Positions 1 through 6,163 of a DNA stretch of 6,379 nucleotides are shown here, piece after piece. The stretch is from NCBI GenBank assembly GCA_017448375.1, contig JAFSLR010000020.1, positions 1 to 6,379 of the forward strand, in the 5' to 3' direction. The DNA comes from Synergistaceae bacterium. GTDB taxonomy: Bacteria; Synergistota; Synergistia; Synergistales; Aminobacteriaceae. The notes beneath the pieces are model-generated. The model was not told the origin of the DNA, made no database searches, and saw only the letters and a list, made by a program, of their open reading frames with translations. Numbering within the stretch: the first letter of the stretch is position 1; each line of letters opens with the position of its first letter. A program made the translations under genes and the position numbers.

Positions 1-764
1 TATTCTTTCTTCACTGAATCATAAGCATCAAGCAGCATTCGTAATTTTTCCTCTGTTACTTCTGAGGAACTGACTCGGACTTCAAGACGCTGCAACCCGT
101 CTGCGGCTTGTTCCATGAATGCGCGCCTAAAATATTCCGCAAAAACTTCAGGTTCTTTGATAGTTTTCCTCACCATCGAATATTCATCCCTGAGAACGTC
201 CCAAGCATTTGCGCCCTTGTCTTCAGCCCCGATAGTCCACGCCTTGAGAATGTCCCAGCGTCCTAAATTCTTTGCGGCTTCCGTGAAACTCTCGAAACCT
301 TCCGGGACTGTTGAACCCTTCTTAACGAGCATTAATTCACCGTGAAGATGTTCGCTGTTACTCTGAGCTGTGTATATGTAGATATTCGGATTGTTCATGC
401 AGAGGTCAAAAAATCCCTTTGCGCTTAACAATGCTGTTGAATGGCTGTGAAGACTCGCTCCCTTCGGCATTTGACGCAAGAAATAGAATAAATCCGTCTT
501 CACTGCCTGATCATTTTCCGGGCTGACAAACTCATAAAACGGTCTGTCGGGTCTGTAGTTCGTCAGCTTCTTGAGAAGTTCAAGCCGTCTGTCTGCTTCC
601 TGTTCGGCCTCGCTCAAAATTATTGATGAGGCGTGAATATTTGCTGAAAGTATTTCCTGACGTTTCTGTTTGTACTCGCCGAGAGTGGCGGGCATTGAAA
701 ACGCGCACGCTGACATTAAGGCCGTCAGCAACAACGCTGGAATTAACGTTTTGTTCTTGAGCAT
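1..764 (-). CDS. Exported adenosine deaminase-like protein (ADA2/ADGF type), N-terminal part, cut by window edge
   Basis: The first 254 codons of a gene that continues past the left edge. Translated by hand from the ATG at 764-762, preceded by AAGGAAG (773-779) eight bases upstream. Residues 1-20 form a signal peptide (MLKNK, a hydrophobic stretch, then LMSAC with Cys20), which fits a lipobox, although signal peptidase I cleavage nearby is also possible. After a helical N-terminal region comes MPKGASLHSHSTAL (residues 99-112). MPKG followed by LHxH is the hallmark of the ADA2/ADGF branch of the adenosine deaminase family, and His106 and His108 would be the first two metal ligands. Further on, FRRAFMEQAADGLQRLEVRV fits the family's strand in which an acidic residue precedes Arg. 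Family members deaminate adenosine or deoxyadenosine to inosine using a catalytic metal. The remaining metal ligands and catalytic residues lie outside the window, so activity and exact substrate are unproven. The gene starts 21 bp after the lipoprotein gene and is probably co-transcribed with it. Confidence 0.78.
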   Translation of the reverse strand, partial: MLKNKTLIPALLLTALMSACAFSMPATLGEYKQKRQEILSANIHASSIILSEAEQEADRRLELLKKLTNYRPDRPFYEFVSPENDQAVKTDLFYFLRQMPKGASLHSHSTALLSAKGFFDLCMNNPNIYIYTAQSNSEHLHGELMLVKKGSTVPEGFESFTEAAKNLGRWDILKAWTIGAEDKGANAWDVLRDEYSMVRKTIKEPEVFAEYFRRAFMEQAADGLQRLEVRVSSSEVTEEKLRMLLDAYDSVKKE

Positions 765-785
765 AAATTACACTTCCTTATGCTG

Positions 786-2984
786 TTAATTAGTTGCCTC
801 TATGCGTGATTCACCTATCTGCGTGATTTCGACAATGCAAAACTCGCCGTCAGATGACTTGAATGTTATCTTTCCGCTTCTGGTCTCTCCGTCAGTTACA
901 GGGTCAAGCGTAAGACTAATATACTCCTCCCTGTTTCCGGGTTTTCCGATCAACATTTCAAAGCCTTCCTCTGTCGTAGTCTTAGTAGCAGTGGCCTCTT
1001 TGTCCAAAGTCTTCATGTGAATCCAGGTTGCATTTGCTGTTGCAGTCCAGTCTTCTTCTGAGCATATCAAGGTGCCTTGATTTTCCTCGTATTTGTAGGC
1101 CACTATCTTCGTCTTATCTGCTGCAATGTGTGGCGGACGCGGAATCGTGCACTCGTTGCCTTTCTTGTCCCAGTCGAAACTGTAATCTCTGCGTCCTGCA
1201 TTGCCTATCCAAAAGAAGGTACCTCCGCCCTCAGTTGCGCCCTCTTTTGAGTAGAAATCAACTATCAGTTTGAGATCAGGATATTTTTTCCACTCTTCTT
1301 TTGTAACCTTGATTACAAACTCGTTTCTGAGTCTGACAACAGCACGCTCAGTATCTACAAGCCACGTTGCGTCAGCGGCACGCGAGCCGTCTGCAGGTCT
1401 GGGAAATTCCCACTGCCAGCCTGCCTTCTGAGTGCTGCACTTGTTGATTATCTTATGGTTTGTCTTCCAGTATGAGTATTTAACATCGGAGTCATAGGGT
1501 GAGGGTATCATCTTGGGTTTCCCGTCAACGCCCTTCCATGTAAAGCCGTTCGTAGAGCCGTTCGTTGTAAAGCCGGTTTTCATTTTCAGCGGTACACCGG
1601 CTTTATTTTCGCTTTTTGAAGCGGTACCTCCGGAAAATGACCTGCCTTCGACTTTGAACGTTGCAGCTGTCAGATTATTAGCAGCATCGCCGGTAACAGT
1701 ACCGACGGGGGAAGAGTTAATGACACTTCCAACTATATTATTGCCGGATTTGAAGTATGCATCGTAGCCTAAAATATAGTCGTAGCCCAATATGAAATCT
1801 TGATAAAGGTATCCGTCTGTTATTTTAGCACCATTATCACGACGCCCCCCATGAGTAAAGATTTTTCGGTTTTTCTGATAATAATCATCCCATGCGTACA
1901 TCAAAGAGGCGTGGTCGTACTGCTCCTGCGAATCGCTCCCGCCGGTCAGCTGAATAAAATAATAGTCTGCGCCGTCGGTGAAGTTGTGTACCGGCACTAT
2001 ATCAAAATCCATAAATGTTTTGCGCTTCCATTCACCGCGAGTATAAGTGTATCTCCCGGCGAACACCTTAGTACAATAAAACGTTCTCGGTGAATGTATC
2101 TGAACGAAATTGATTTTAGCTTTTACTGCGGGAAATGAATCGTTTACTTTTGCAGCTGCTGCCGTAAATGCTGAGTCAGAGTCAATCCTGTCTTCAATTT
2201 CAATCACAGAGTCCATGCTGTCGAGTTCCCTGACCCATGATAAGAAATCCTGCACAGTGTCATCAACGTGATTATACGGCAAAACCGGGTCGGGGTCTTC
2301 GCTTACGATTCTGTCCTCGCTGGCAATGTAGTAATATTCGCCGTCAACCTGGAGTTCTTCGCACTCGCCGGGCTCAAAAGCTGCTGCCTCATCGCCCGAA
2401 TAGAGGTAAATATCCATGCTTGGGACTTTGTGAAGGTCTGTGCCGTAGAAAGTGTAGTAATTCACAACCGCTGAGTCCTGAGAGTCGACTCCGTCTGCCC
2501 TTGCTGCAAATGCGTAAAAGTCAACGAGTTCTGCTTTCTCCGCTTCTGTTGCGTTGTCGGGCAAATATGACGGGACGTTAAGACTGAGTTTGCCTGTTAT
2601 TTCGTCTATCTCTCCTGCTTCGATGTCAACGATTGAGATTATTGCTCCGGCTTCAAGAGCTTCACTGAGACGAGGCCAGTAACTTCCGTATGCTTTTATG
2701 TCCTCGCCGTTTTCGGGGTAATACAGCAGGACTTCACCCTTCTTGATTGTCTGTGAGGTATCTTTCACATACTCTGCAAGGTCATGAACATCGCTTCTTG
2801 CAATTAATTTTTCTGCAACCTCGCTTGTGTAGTAATCCGGGCTGTTGGGGTCTCCTCCTTCTGTGTTATCGTTAATGGAAACGATGTTATTCGAACTTCC
2901 TCCGCAGCCTCCTGAAATTATGACCGCGAATAAGATTGACGCAGCAATGATTACAGTGGTAAAAACTGACTTGCTTAATTTCAC
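786..2984 (-). CDS. Large secreted lipoprotein with C-terminal BACON-like domain; central region possibly leukocidin-like
   Basis: A 732-residue protein starting with GTG; the start is fixed by the signal peptide and by AGGAG seven bases upstream. Residues 1-27 are a lipoprotein signal peptide (MKLSK, hydrophobic core, ISGGC) with Cys27 as the lipid-modified residue, followed by a Gly/Ser/Asn linker. Residues about 50-300 are acidic and unrecognised. Residues about 410-485 are rich in Gly, Ser, Thr and Asn with partly alternating polar and nonpolar residues, followed by AGWQWEF (521-527) and YSFDWDKK (601-608). That order resembles the stem and rim of leukocidin/haemolysin beta-barrel toxins, but by eye only. 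Residues about 622-724 look like a BACON domain: DWTATANATWI (Trp646, Trp654), a later NREEYISLTL strand, then RSGKITFKSSDG and a closing VEITQIG. BACON domains are immunoglobulin-like modules, often beside carbohydrate-active or surface proteins, mostly in Bacteroidota. The protein is probably displayed on the cell surface or held in the periplasm. The lipoprotein call is firm, the BACON call likely and the toxin call speculative. Confidence 0.8.
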   Translation of the reverse strand: MKLSKSVFTTVIIAASILFAVIISGGCGGSSNNIVSINDNTEGGDPNSPDYYTSEVAEKLIARSDVHDLAEYVKDTSQTIKKGEVLLYYPENGEDIKAYGSYWPRLSEALEAGAIISIVDIEAGEIDEITGKLSLNVPSYLPDNATEAEKAELVDFYAFAARADGVDSQDSAVVNYYTFYGTDLHKVPSMDIYLYSGDEAAAFEPGECEELQVDGEYYYIASEDRIVSEDPDPVLPYNHVDDTVQDFLSWVRELDSMDSVIEIEDRIDSDSAFTAAAAKVNDSFPAVKAKINFVQIHSPRTFYCTKVFAGRYTYTRGEWKRKTFMDFDIVPVHNFTDGADYYFIQLTGGSDSQEQYDHASLMYAWDDYYQKNRKIFTHGGRRDNGAKITDGYLYQDFILGYDYILGYDAYFKSGNNIVGSVINSSPVGTVTGDAANNLTAATFKVEGRSFSGGTASKSENKAGVPLKMKTGFTTNGSTNGFTWKGVDGKPKMIPSPYDSDVKYSYWKTNHKIINKCSTQKAGWQWEFPRPADGSRAADATWLVDTERAVVRLRNEFVIKVTKEEWKKYPDLKLIVDFYSKEGATEGGGTFFWIGNAGRRDYSFDWDKKGNECTIPRPPHIAADKTKIVAYKYEENQGTLICSEEDWTATANATWIHMKTLDKEATATKTTTEEGFEMLIGKPGNREEYISLTLDPVTDGETRSGKITFKSSDGEFCIVEITQIGESRIEATN

Positions 2985-2991
2985 GATTATA

Positions 2992-2996
2992 CTCCT
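2992..2996 (-). promoter_or_regulatory. Ribosome binding site that sets the GTG start of the lipoprotein gene
   Basis: AGGAG lies seven bases before GTG (2984-2982). The GTG opens a proper lipoprotein signal peptide, and the next Met codon in frame is far downstream (residue 190), so GTG is the start. Confidence 0.7.
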
Positions 2997-3005
2997 AACT
3001 TTTCA
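2996..3005 (-). repeat. Shared leader decamer TGAAAAGTTA, copy before the lipoprotein gene
   Basis: TGAAAAGTTA runs directly into the ribosome binding site of the lipoprotein gene. An identical decamer stands in the same place before the protease gene (4687-4696), and both are preceded by TATAAT just after the previous stop codon. Confidence 0.5.
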
Positions 3006-3015
3006 GAATAAGAAA

Positions 3016-3024
3016 ATTATATCA
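3016..3024 (-). promoter_or_regulatory. Possible internal extended -10 promoter before the lipoprotein gene
   Basis: TGATATAAT on the minus strand overlaps the TGA stop of the protease and is a perfect extended -10 element (TGn plus TATAAT). No -35 box stands at 16-18 bp upstream (the bases there are GC-rich and off consensus), but extended -10 promoters can do without one. AT-rich chance occurrence is possible. Confidence 0.35.
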
Positions 3025-3108
3025 CTTACGTAATTTTATCCGCCTAAGAACGAATCCTCCCGCAAGAAGCACAACTAACGCCCCGACTCCAGCACTGCAC
3101 CCCGAAGA
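3022..3108 (-). other. Synergist-CTERM-like sorting signal of the protease
   Basis: This codes for residues 521-549 of the protease: SSSGCSAG, a hydrophobic helix of about 14 residues, then RRIKLRK. A Cys-containing small-residue motif, a transmembrane segment and an Arg/Lys tail is the layout of the Synergist-CTERM signal, one of a group of C-terminal signals (with MYXO-CTERM and similar) thought to be processed and anchored at the cell surface. Cys525 would be the key residue. It is the main taxonomic clue in the window. A plain C-terminal membrane anchor is the alternative. Confidence 0.7.
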
Positions 3109-4671
3109 TGATCCGTTACCCTCACGAATATTTTTCCTGAGAGACTCATACGATGCACGAACATCAAGCAGTCCCGTGCGGCTGACTTTCGATTTCCCGT
3201 CAAACTGGCTGTAAGGCGCGTATTTCTCTTCAGCCTCACGGGTAATTCTCGCTATCTCAACATCACGCGACTCTGGCCGAATAGTTCCCTCTTCTATCTT
3301 CTTGTCGATTTCAGCCGTACCATGATTTATTGCCCATTTCACGAAGCCTGCGTAAGGATAGACCACCGGATTTTTGTCCCTGTTCGCACCTTCAAGAAGT
3401 GCTGACTTTATCTGTGAAGGTGTTACGCTCGGAAATGCTGACATTAAGAGTGCCGCCGCTCCCGTAACATGTGGTGCTGCCATTGATGTCCCGCTTGATG
3501 TCCTGTACATTTCAGCTTTACTGTTTCCCGTTGCAATCGGTGAATACGTGCTGAGGATTCCGACTCCGGGGGCTGCTATGTCTACTTTGTCGCCCCAGTC
3601 CGTGAAAAATGCTGCCGTGTCGTCTGAAGCCATAGCACCTACAACAACAAGATTATTCAGCTCTATGAATGACGAAGGATAGAAATACATTCCCTTCTTG
3701 AAATCTTTGCTGCCTTCAGGGGAATCGAAAAGAATGGGAGCTCCCACTTCAACACCAGAATTTCCAGCAGAAACTACAATCAATGTCCTGTTCAGAGAGT
3801 CAAGTGTCTGATATGCCATGTAGTAAACATCGTTCTTCATTTCTTCAGGCGTTACTGAGAGTGCAGCACCTAATGAGAAATTCAGAGCAGCGAGTCTAAT
3901 ATCTGTATTACTCGTAAGAAGATTGGCAATGTAATTCAATGCGCGTATTTCGTAATTGATTGTCTCGTAAGCATCTACGTTGTCGAAAACTCTCACGGGT
4001 ATAATTTTCACGTTCCAGTTTACACCTGCGACTCCGATTCCGTTATTGCCGACTGCGCCTATTGTCCCGGCAACATGAGTCCCATGACCCAGAAAATCTT
4101 TGTCCCAGCTTCCGAATTTCACATCAGGTTCTCCGCTCACTGTGTGGGTGTTGTAACCGTATTCTTCCGCTATGTTCTCCAGCAAGTCGGGGTGCTTATA
4201 GACTCCCGTGTCAACAACGCAAGCATGAATGTAATGAGTCCCTTTTGTGCGTTCCCAAACATCAGGGGCGTTAATGGCTTTGAGTCCCCAGCATAAATCC
4301 GCGCTTGGGTCATTCGGCATTACGGACGATTTCACTTCAGCGTTGAGCCTTTGAACGTAATAATTCGGCGATGCTGTGATAACGTCAGGGCGTTCCTTGA
4401 GGGCGGAAATTAATTCTTCGGTTGTTTTTGCTGACGAACGGACAAGAACAAATATTTTCCCTTCAATTTCTGATAATGTCTCGTAGGTCTCGGCTATTGA
4501 CGCTCCGATTTCGCTTGCTGCCTCAATGACATTCGTACTTGCTGCTGAAACGCTGACTCCTTCAGGGACTCTGAAAACTGCAAGTGCTTCCCCTTCCGCG
4601 TAATTTCCCGCGAGTGCTGACGATGTGAAAATCATAACCGCGAGGAATGACAGCGCAAAAATTTTCTTCAT
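3022..4671 (-). CDS. Secreted subtilisin-like serine protease (peptidase family S8) with Synergist-CTERM anchor
   Basis: A 549-residue exported protease. ATG start with a strong AAAGGAGG (4680-4687) eight bases upstream. Residues 1-21 are a signal peptide ending ALA before Gly22. Residues about 24-108 look like an inhibitor_I9-type propeptide ending SPNYYVQ, normally a folding chaperone removed on maturation. The catalytic triad is complete: Asp154 in VVDTG, His196 in GHGTHVAG and Ser396 in GTSMAAPHVTG, with oxyanion-hole Asn304 in SAGNSG. Between the catalytic core and a typical closing helix (RTGLLDVRASYESL, 498-511) lies a charged, helix-prone stretch of about 65 residues (430-495) that usual S8 domains lack. 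The C-terminus carries SSSGCSAG (521-528), a hydrophobic segment to about 541 and the basic tail RRIKLRK, matching the Synergist-CTERM sorting signal; the mature enzyme is probably held at the cell surface. It follows the MATE gene by 36 bp. Its substrate cannot be told from sequence. Confidence 0.95.
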   Translation of the reverse strand: MKKIFALSFLAVMIFTSSALAGNYAEGEALAVFRVPEGVSVSAASTNVIEAASEIGASIAETYETLSEIEGKIFVLVRSSAKTTEELISALKERPDVITASPNYYVQRLNAEVKSSVMPNDPSADLCWGLKAINAPDVWERTKGTHYIHACVVDTGVYKHPDLLENIAEEYGYNTHTVSGEPDVKFGSWDKDFLGHGTHVAGTIGAVGNNGIGVAGVNWNVKIIPVRVFDNVDAYETINYEIRALNYIANLLTSNTDIRLAALNFSLGAALSVTPEEMKNDVYYMAYQTLDSLNRTLIVVSAGNSGVEVGAPILFDSPEGSKDFKKGMYFYPSSFIELNNLVVVGAMASDDTAAFFTDWGDKVDIAAPGVGILSTYSPIATGNSKAEMYRTSSGTSMAAPHVTGAAALLMSAFPSVTPSQIKSALLEGANRDKNPVVYPYAGFVKWAINHGTAEIDKKIEEGTIRPESRDVEIARITREAEEKYAPYSQFDGKSKVSRTGLLDVRASYESLRKNIREGNGSSSGCSAGVGALVVLLAGGFVLRRIKLRK

Positions 4672-4686
4672 GAATTGTGCCTCCTT

Positions 4687-4696
4687 TAACTTTTCA
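4687..4696 (-). repeat. Shared leader decamer TGAAAAGTTA, copy before the protease gene
   Basis: Identical to the decamer at 2996-3005 and likewise leading straight into the Shine-Dalgarno sequence. It may be a duplicated gene-junction sequence or chance in AT-rich leaders. Confidence 0.5.
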
Positions 4697-4699
4697 ATA

Positions 4700-4705
4700 A
4701 TTATA
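4700..4705 (-). promoter_or_regulatory. Possible internal -10 element before the protease gene
   Basis: A perfect TATAAT lies just after the MATE stop codon and about 30 bp before the protease start. There is no extended -10 TG and no -35 box at proper spacing; the nearest TTG-like hexamer, TTGCGG, is only 14 bp away. It is weak evidence taken alone, noted because the next gap has a TATAAT in the same place. Confidence 0.25.
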
Positions 4706-4707
4706 GA

Positions 4708-6063
4708 CTACCTTAGAGCCGCAATTTTTTTCTCCCATCCGGCGCGGATAATATGAGTCGTCATCAGCGTAGTACAGACAAACCAGCCCAGCGGGTAACC
4801 AATCGCAATAAAGTAAACCGACTCCGTCAATCTCGAAATGATGAACAAATATATCTGCCTGAAAACTACGAATGACATCAACATAATGAACATTGGAGTA
4901 CGAGAGTCACCGACACCGCGCAAAGCTCCGGCCTCAATCTGATTCGTTGCGTTTATGGGGTCGAAAAGGCTGTTCAGTCTCAGGAATAAAACCGCGAATC
5001 CGATTACAGCCGCGTCCTGATTGAAGAGTGCTGCTATGTACGGCGCGAAAATGTAGAGGCAAGTTATGATAAATGCTGATATTCCCCACGAAATGAAGAG
5101 TCCCTGCAAGAGTCCTTTGTGGATTCTTTCGGGCTTACGTGCTCCGGCGTTCTGACCGACAAAAGTTGTTACGGCCATAGCCATGCTTTGAGTCGGGAGA
5201 ATGACGAAAGCGTCAACTCTCGCATAAATTCCCCAGCCAGCTGTTGAGGCCGCGCCGTAAGAATTAATGTAAGCCTGAACGAAAACGTTTGAGAATGATG
5301 TTACGGCCATTTGAAAGCCCGCCGGAAATCCTACAGATATGATTCGCCGCAAGATTCCCGTGTCAATTTTCATCTCGTGCCATGTCAGACTATGAACTTC
5401 ATGACTCCTGAAGAGAAGCCAGAAGATTATTAGCCCTGAAACGAGCTGAGATATTATTGTGGCATAAGCTACACCCGCGACTCCCGACTCGAATTTAATC
5501 ACGAACAATAAATCAAGAAATATATTGAGGATTGACGCTAATATGAGGAAATATAGAGGACGTTTTGAGTCGCCGACTGCGCGTAAGATTGCGCTACCCA
5601 TGTTGTAAAGCATAGTGCCTCCGAGTCCCAATGAGAATATTTGAAGGTAAACAACGGCTTCACGGAAAACGGATTCGGGAGTGTTCATCATACGGAGAAG
5701 GTGAGGCGTTGAGAAGTAACCGAGAGCCGAAATTACGAGAGCCATAATTATTGTTGAGACTACTGCGGTGTGAGTGGCTTTTCGGAGGTTGGGAATGTCC
5801 TTTGCCCCGAAATACTGAGAGATTATGACGCTTGCACCCATTGCGAGTCCGATGAAGAGTCCGATTAAGGTGATTACGATTGGGATTGTTGAGGTTACTG
5901 CGCCGAGTGCGTCCGCGCCCACGAAGTTTCCGACTACTATGCTGTCTACGGTGTTATAGAGCTGCTGAAAGATGTTTCCGATAAACAGAGGGAACGCGAA
6001 ACTAATTAGGTGCTTCCAGATTGTGCCCTCTGTCATGTCCTTAACGTGTGAGATTTTTGGCAA
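4708..6063 (-). CDS. MATE-family multidrug/metabolite efflux transporter
   Basis: A 451-residue membrane protein of typical length for the multidrug and toxic compound extrusion family, with about twelve hydrophobic segments. These carriers export cationic or other small compounds in exchange for Na+ or H+. The N-terminal DMTEGTIWKHLISFAFPLF and the following QQLYNTVDSIVVGNFVGADA (residues 34-53, with Asp40) are characteristic. The two-fold internal repeat shows as GSAILRAVGDSKRPL (156-170) in the first half and EAGALRGVGDSRTPM (377-391) in the second. The start is TTG at 6063-6061, with AAAGGGGG nine bases upstream. The alternative ATG at codon 10 has only AAGGA almost touching it and would remove a normal-looking N-terminus. 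The gene is first in the likely operon and its promoter lies in an inverted repeat, which suggests regulated expression. The substrate is unknown, and family membership does not prove drug resistance. Confidence 0.95.
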   Translation of the reverse strand: MPKISHVKDMTEGTIWKHLISFAFPLFIGNIFQQLYNTVDSIVVGNFVGADALGAVTSTIPIVITLIGLFIGLAMGASVIISQYFGAKDIPNLRKATHTAVVSTIIMALVISALGYFSTPHLLRMMNTPESVFREAVVYLQIFSLGLGGTMLYNMGSAILRAVGDSKRPLYFLILASILNIFLDLLFVIKFESGVAGVAYATIISQLVSGLIIFWLLFRSHEVHSLTWHEMKIDTGILRRIISVGFPAGFQMAVTSFSNVFVQAYINSYGAASTAGWGIYARVDAFVILPTQSMAMAVTTFVGQNAGARKPERIHKGLLQGLFISWGISAFIITCLYIFAPYIAALFNQDAAVIGFAVLFLRLNSLFDPINATNQIEAGALRGVGDSRTPMFIMLMSFVVFRQIYLFIISRLTESVYFIAIGYPLGWFVCTTLMTTHIIRAGWEKKIAALR

Positions 6064-6072
6064 GATATTTTA

Positions 6073-6080
6073 CCCCCTTT
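6073..6080 (-). promoter_or_regulatory. Ribosome binding site that sets the TTG start of the MATE gene
   Basis: AAAGGGGG on the minus strand, nine bases before TTG (6063-6061). It is a G-rich variant of AAGGAGG. It lies in the left arm of the inverted repeat, so pairing with the other arm would hide it. Confidence 0.6.
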
Positions 6081-6090
6081 ATTGAGAAAA

Positions 6091-6119
6091 ATTTTAGGCC
6101 ATGAGTTAAAGGGGGTCAA
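6091..6119 (-). promoter_or_regulatory. Sigma-70 type promoter for the MATE-protease-lipoprotein-deaminase operon
   Basis: On the minus strand, TTGACC (6119-6114) and TAAAAT (6096-6091) are separated by exactly 17 bp. Each is one base from consensus (TTGACA, TATAAT). The expected start of transcription is near 6083-6085, giving a leader of about 20 nt that contains the MATE ribosome binding site. It lies in the only long gap of the window and faces the operon. The -35 box lies inside one arm of the inverted repeat at 6066-6122 and the -10 box is at its centre. Confidence 0.65.
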
Positions 6120-6163
6120 ATAATTGCTGTGGATTTTCACCTTCAGGGGAATATTCTTCCTTA

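Larger units (their letters stand above)
6066..6122. repeat. Near-perfect 16-bp inverted repeat spanning the operon promoter
   Basis: Arm 6066-6081 reads TATTTTACCCCCTTTA. The reverse complement of arm 6107-6122 reads TATTTGACCCCCTTTA. They match at 15 of 16 positions and are separated by 25 bp. The dyad centre is at 6094, inside the -10 box. The right arm contains the -35 box and the left arm contains the Shine-Dalgarno sequence of the MATE gene. It could be an operator for a dimeric or tetrameric regulator, or a hairpin in transcripts arriving from the upstream gene. No U-tract follows it on either strand, so it does not look like an intrinsic terminator. Confidence 0.75.

Noticed and set aside
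115..345. Plus-strand open frame of 76 codons
   Set aside because: It lies opposite the deaminase-like gene, whose motifs are clear on the minus strand.
802..2581. Several plus-strand open frames of 68-114 codons opposite the lipoprotein gene
   Set aside because: They overlap a long, well-supported minus-strand gene, have no good ribosome binding sites or domains, and read like antisense shadows (Cys/Arg/Leu/Ser-rich).
2986..2991. Second TATAAT directly before the GTG of the lipoprotein gene
   Set aside because: It lies between the ribosome binding site and the start codon, so transcripts from it would lack the ribosome binding site; probably chance in AT-rich sequence.
3374..4296. Plus-strand open frames opposite the protease gene
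   Set aside because: They are antisense to the conserved catalytic regions of the S8 protease and have no support of their own.
6066..6122. Inverted repeat as an intrinsic terminator of the upstream gene
   Set aside because: The stem would be stable, but no run of T follows it on either strand and the loop is long (25 nt).
6064..6163. Known riboswitch (guanidine, preQ1 or similar) before the MATE gene
   Set aside because: The predicted leader from the local promoter is only about 20 nt, and I see no recognisable riboswitch core in the 100-bp gap.
6133..6163. Small hairpins (GGAA/TTCC, TTC-CC/GG-GAA) after the upstream stop codon
   Set aside because: The stems are only four to five base pairs with no T-run, so they are not a supported terminator.
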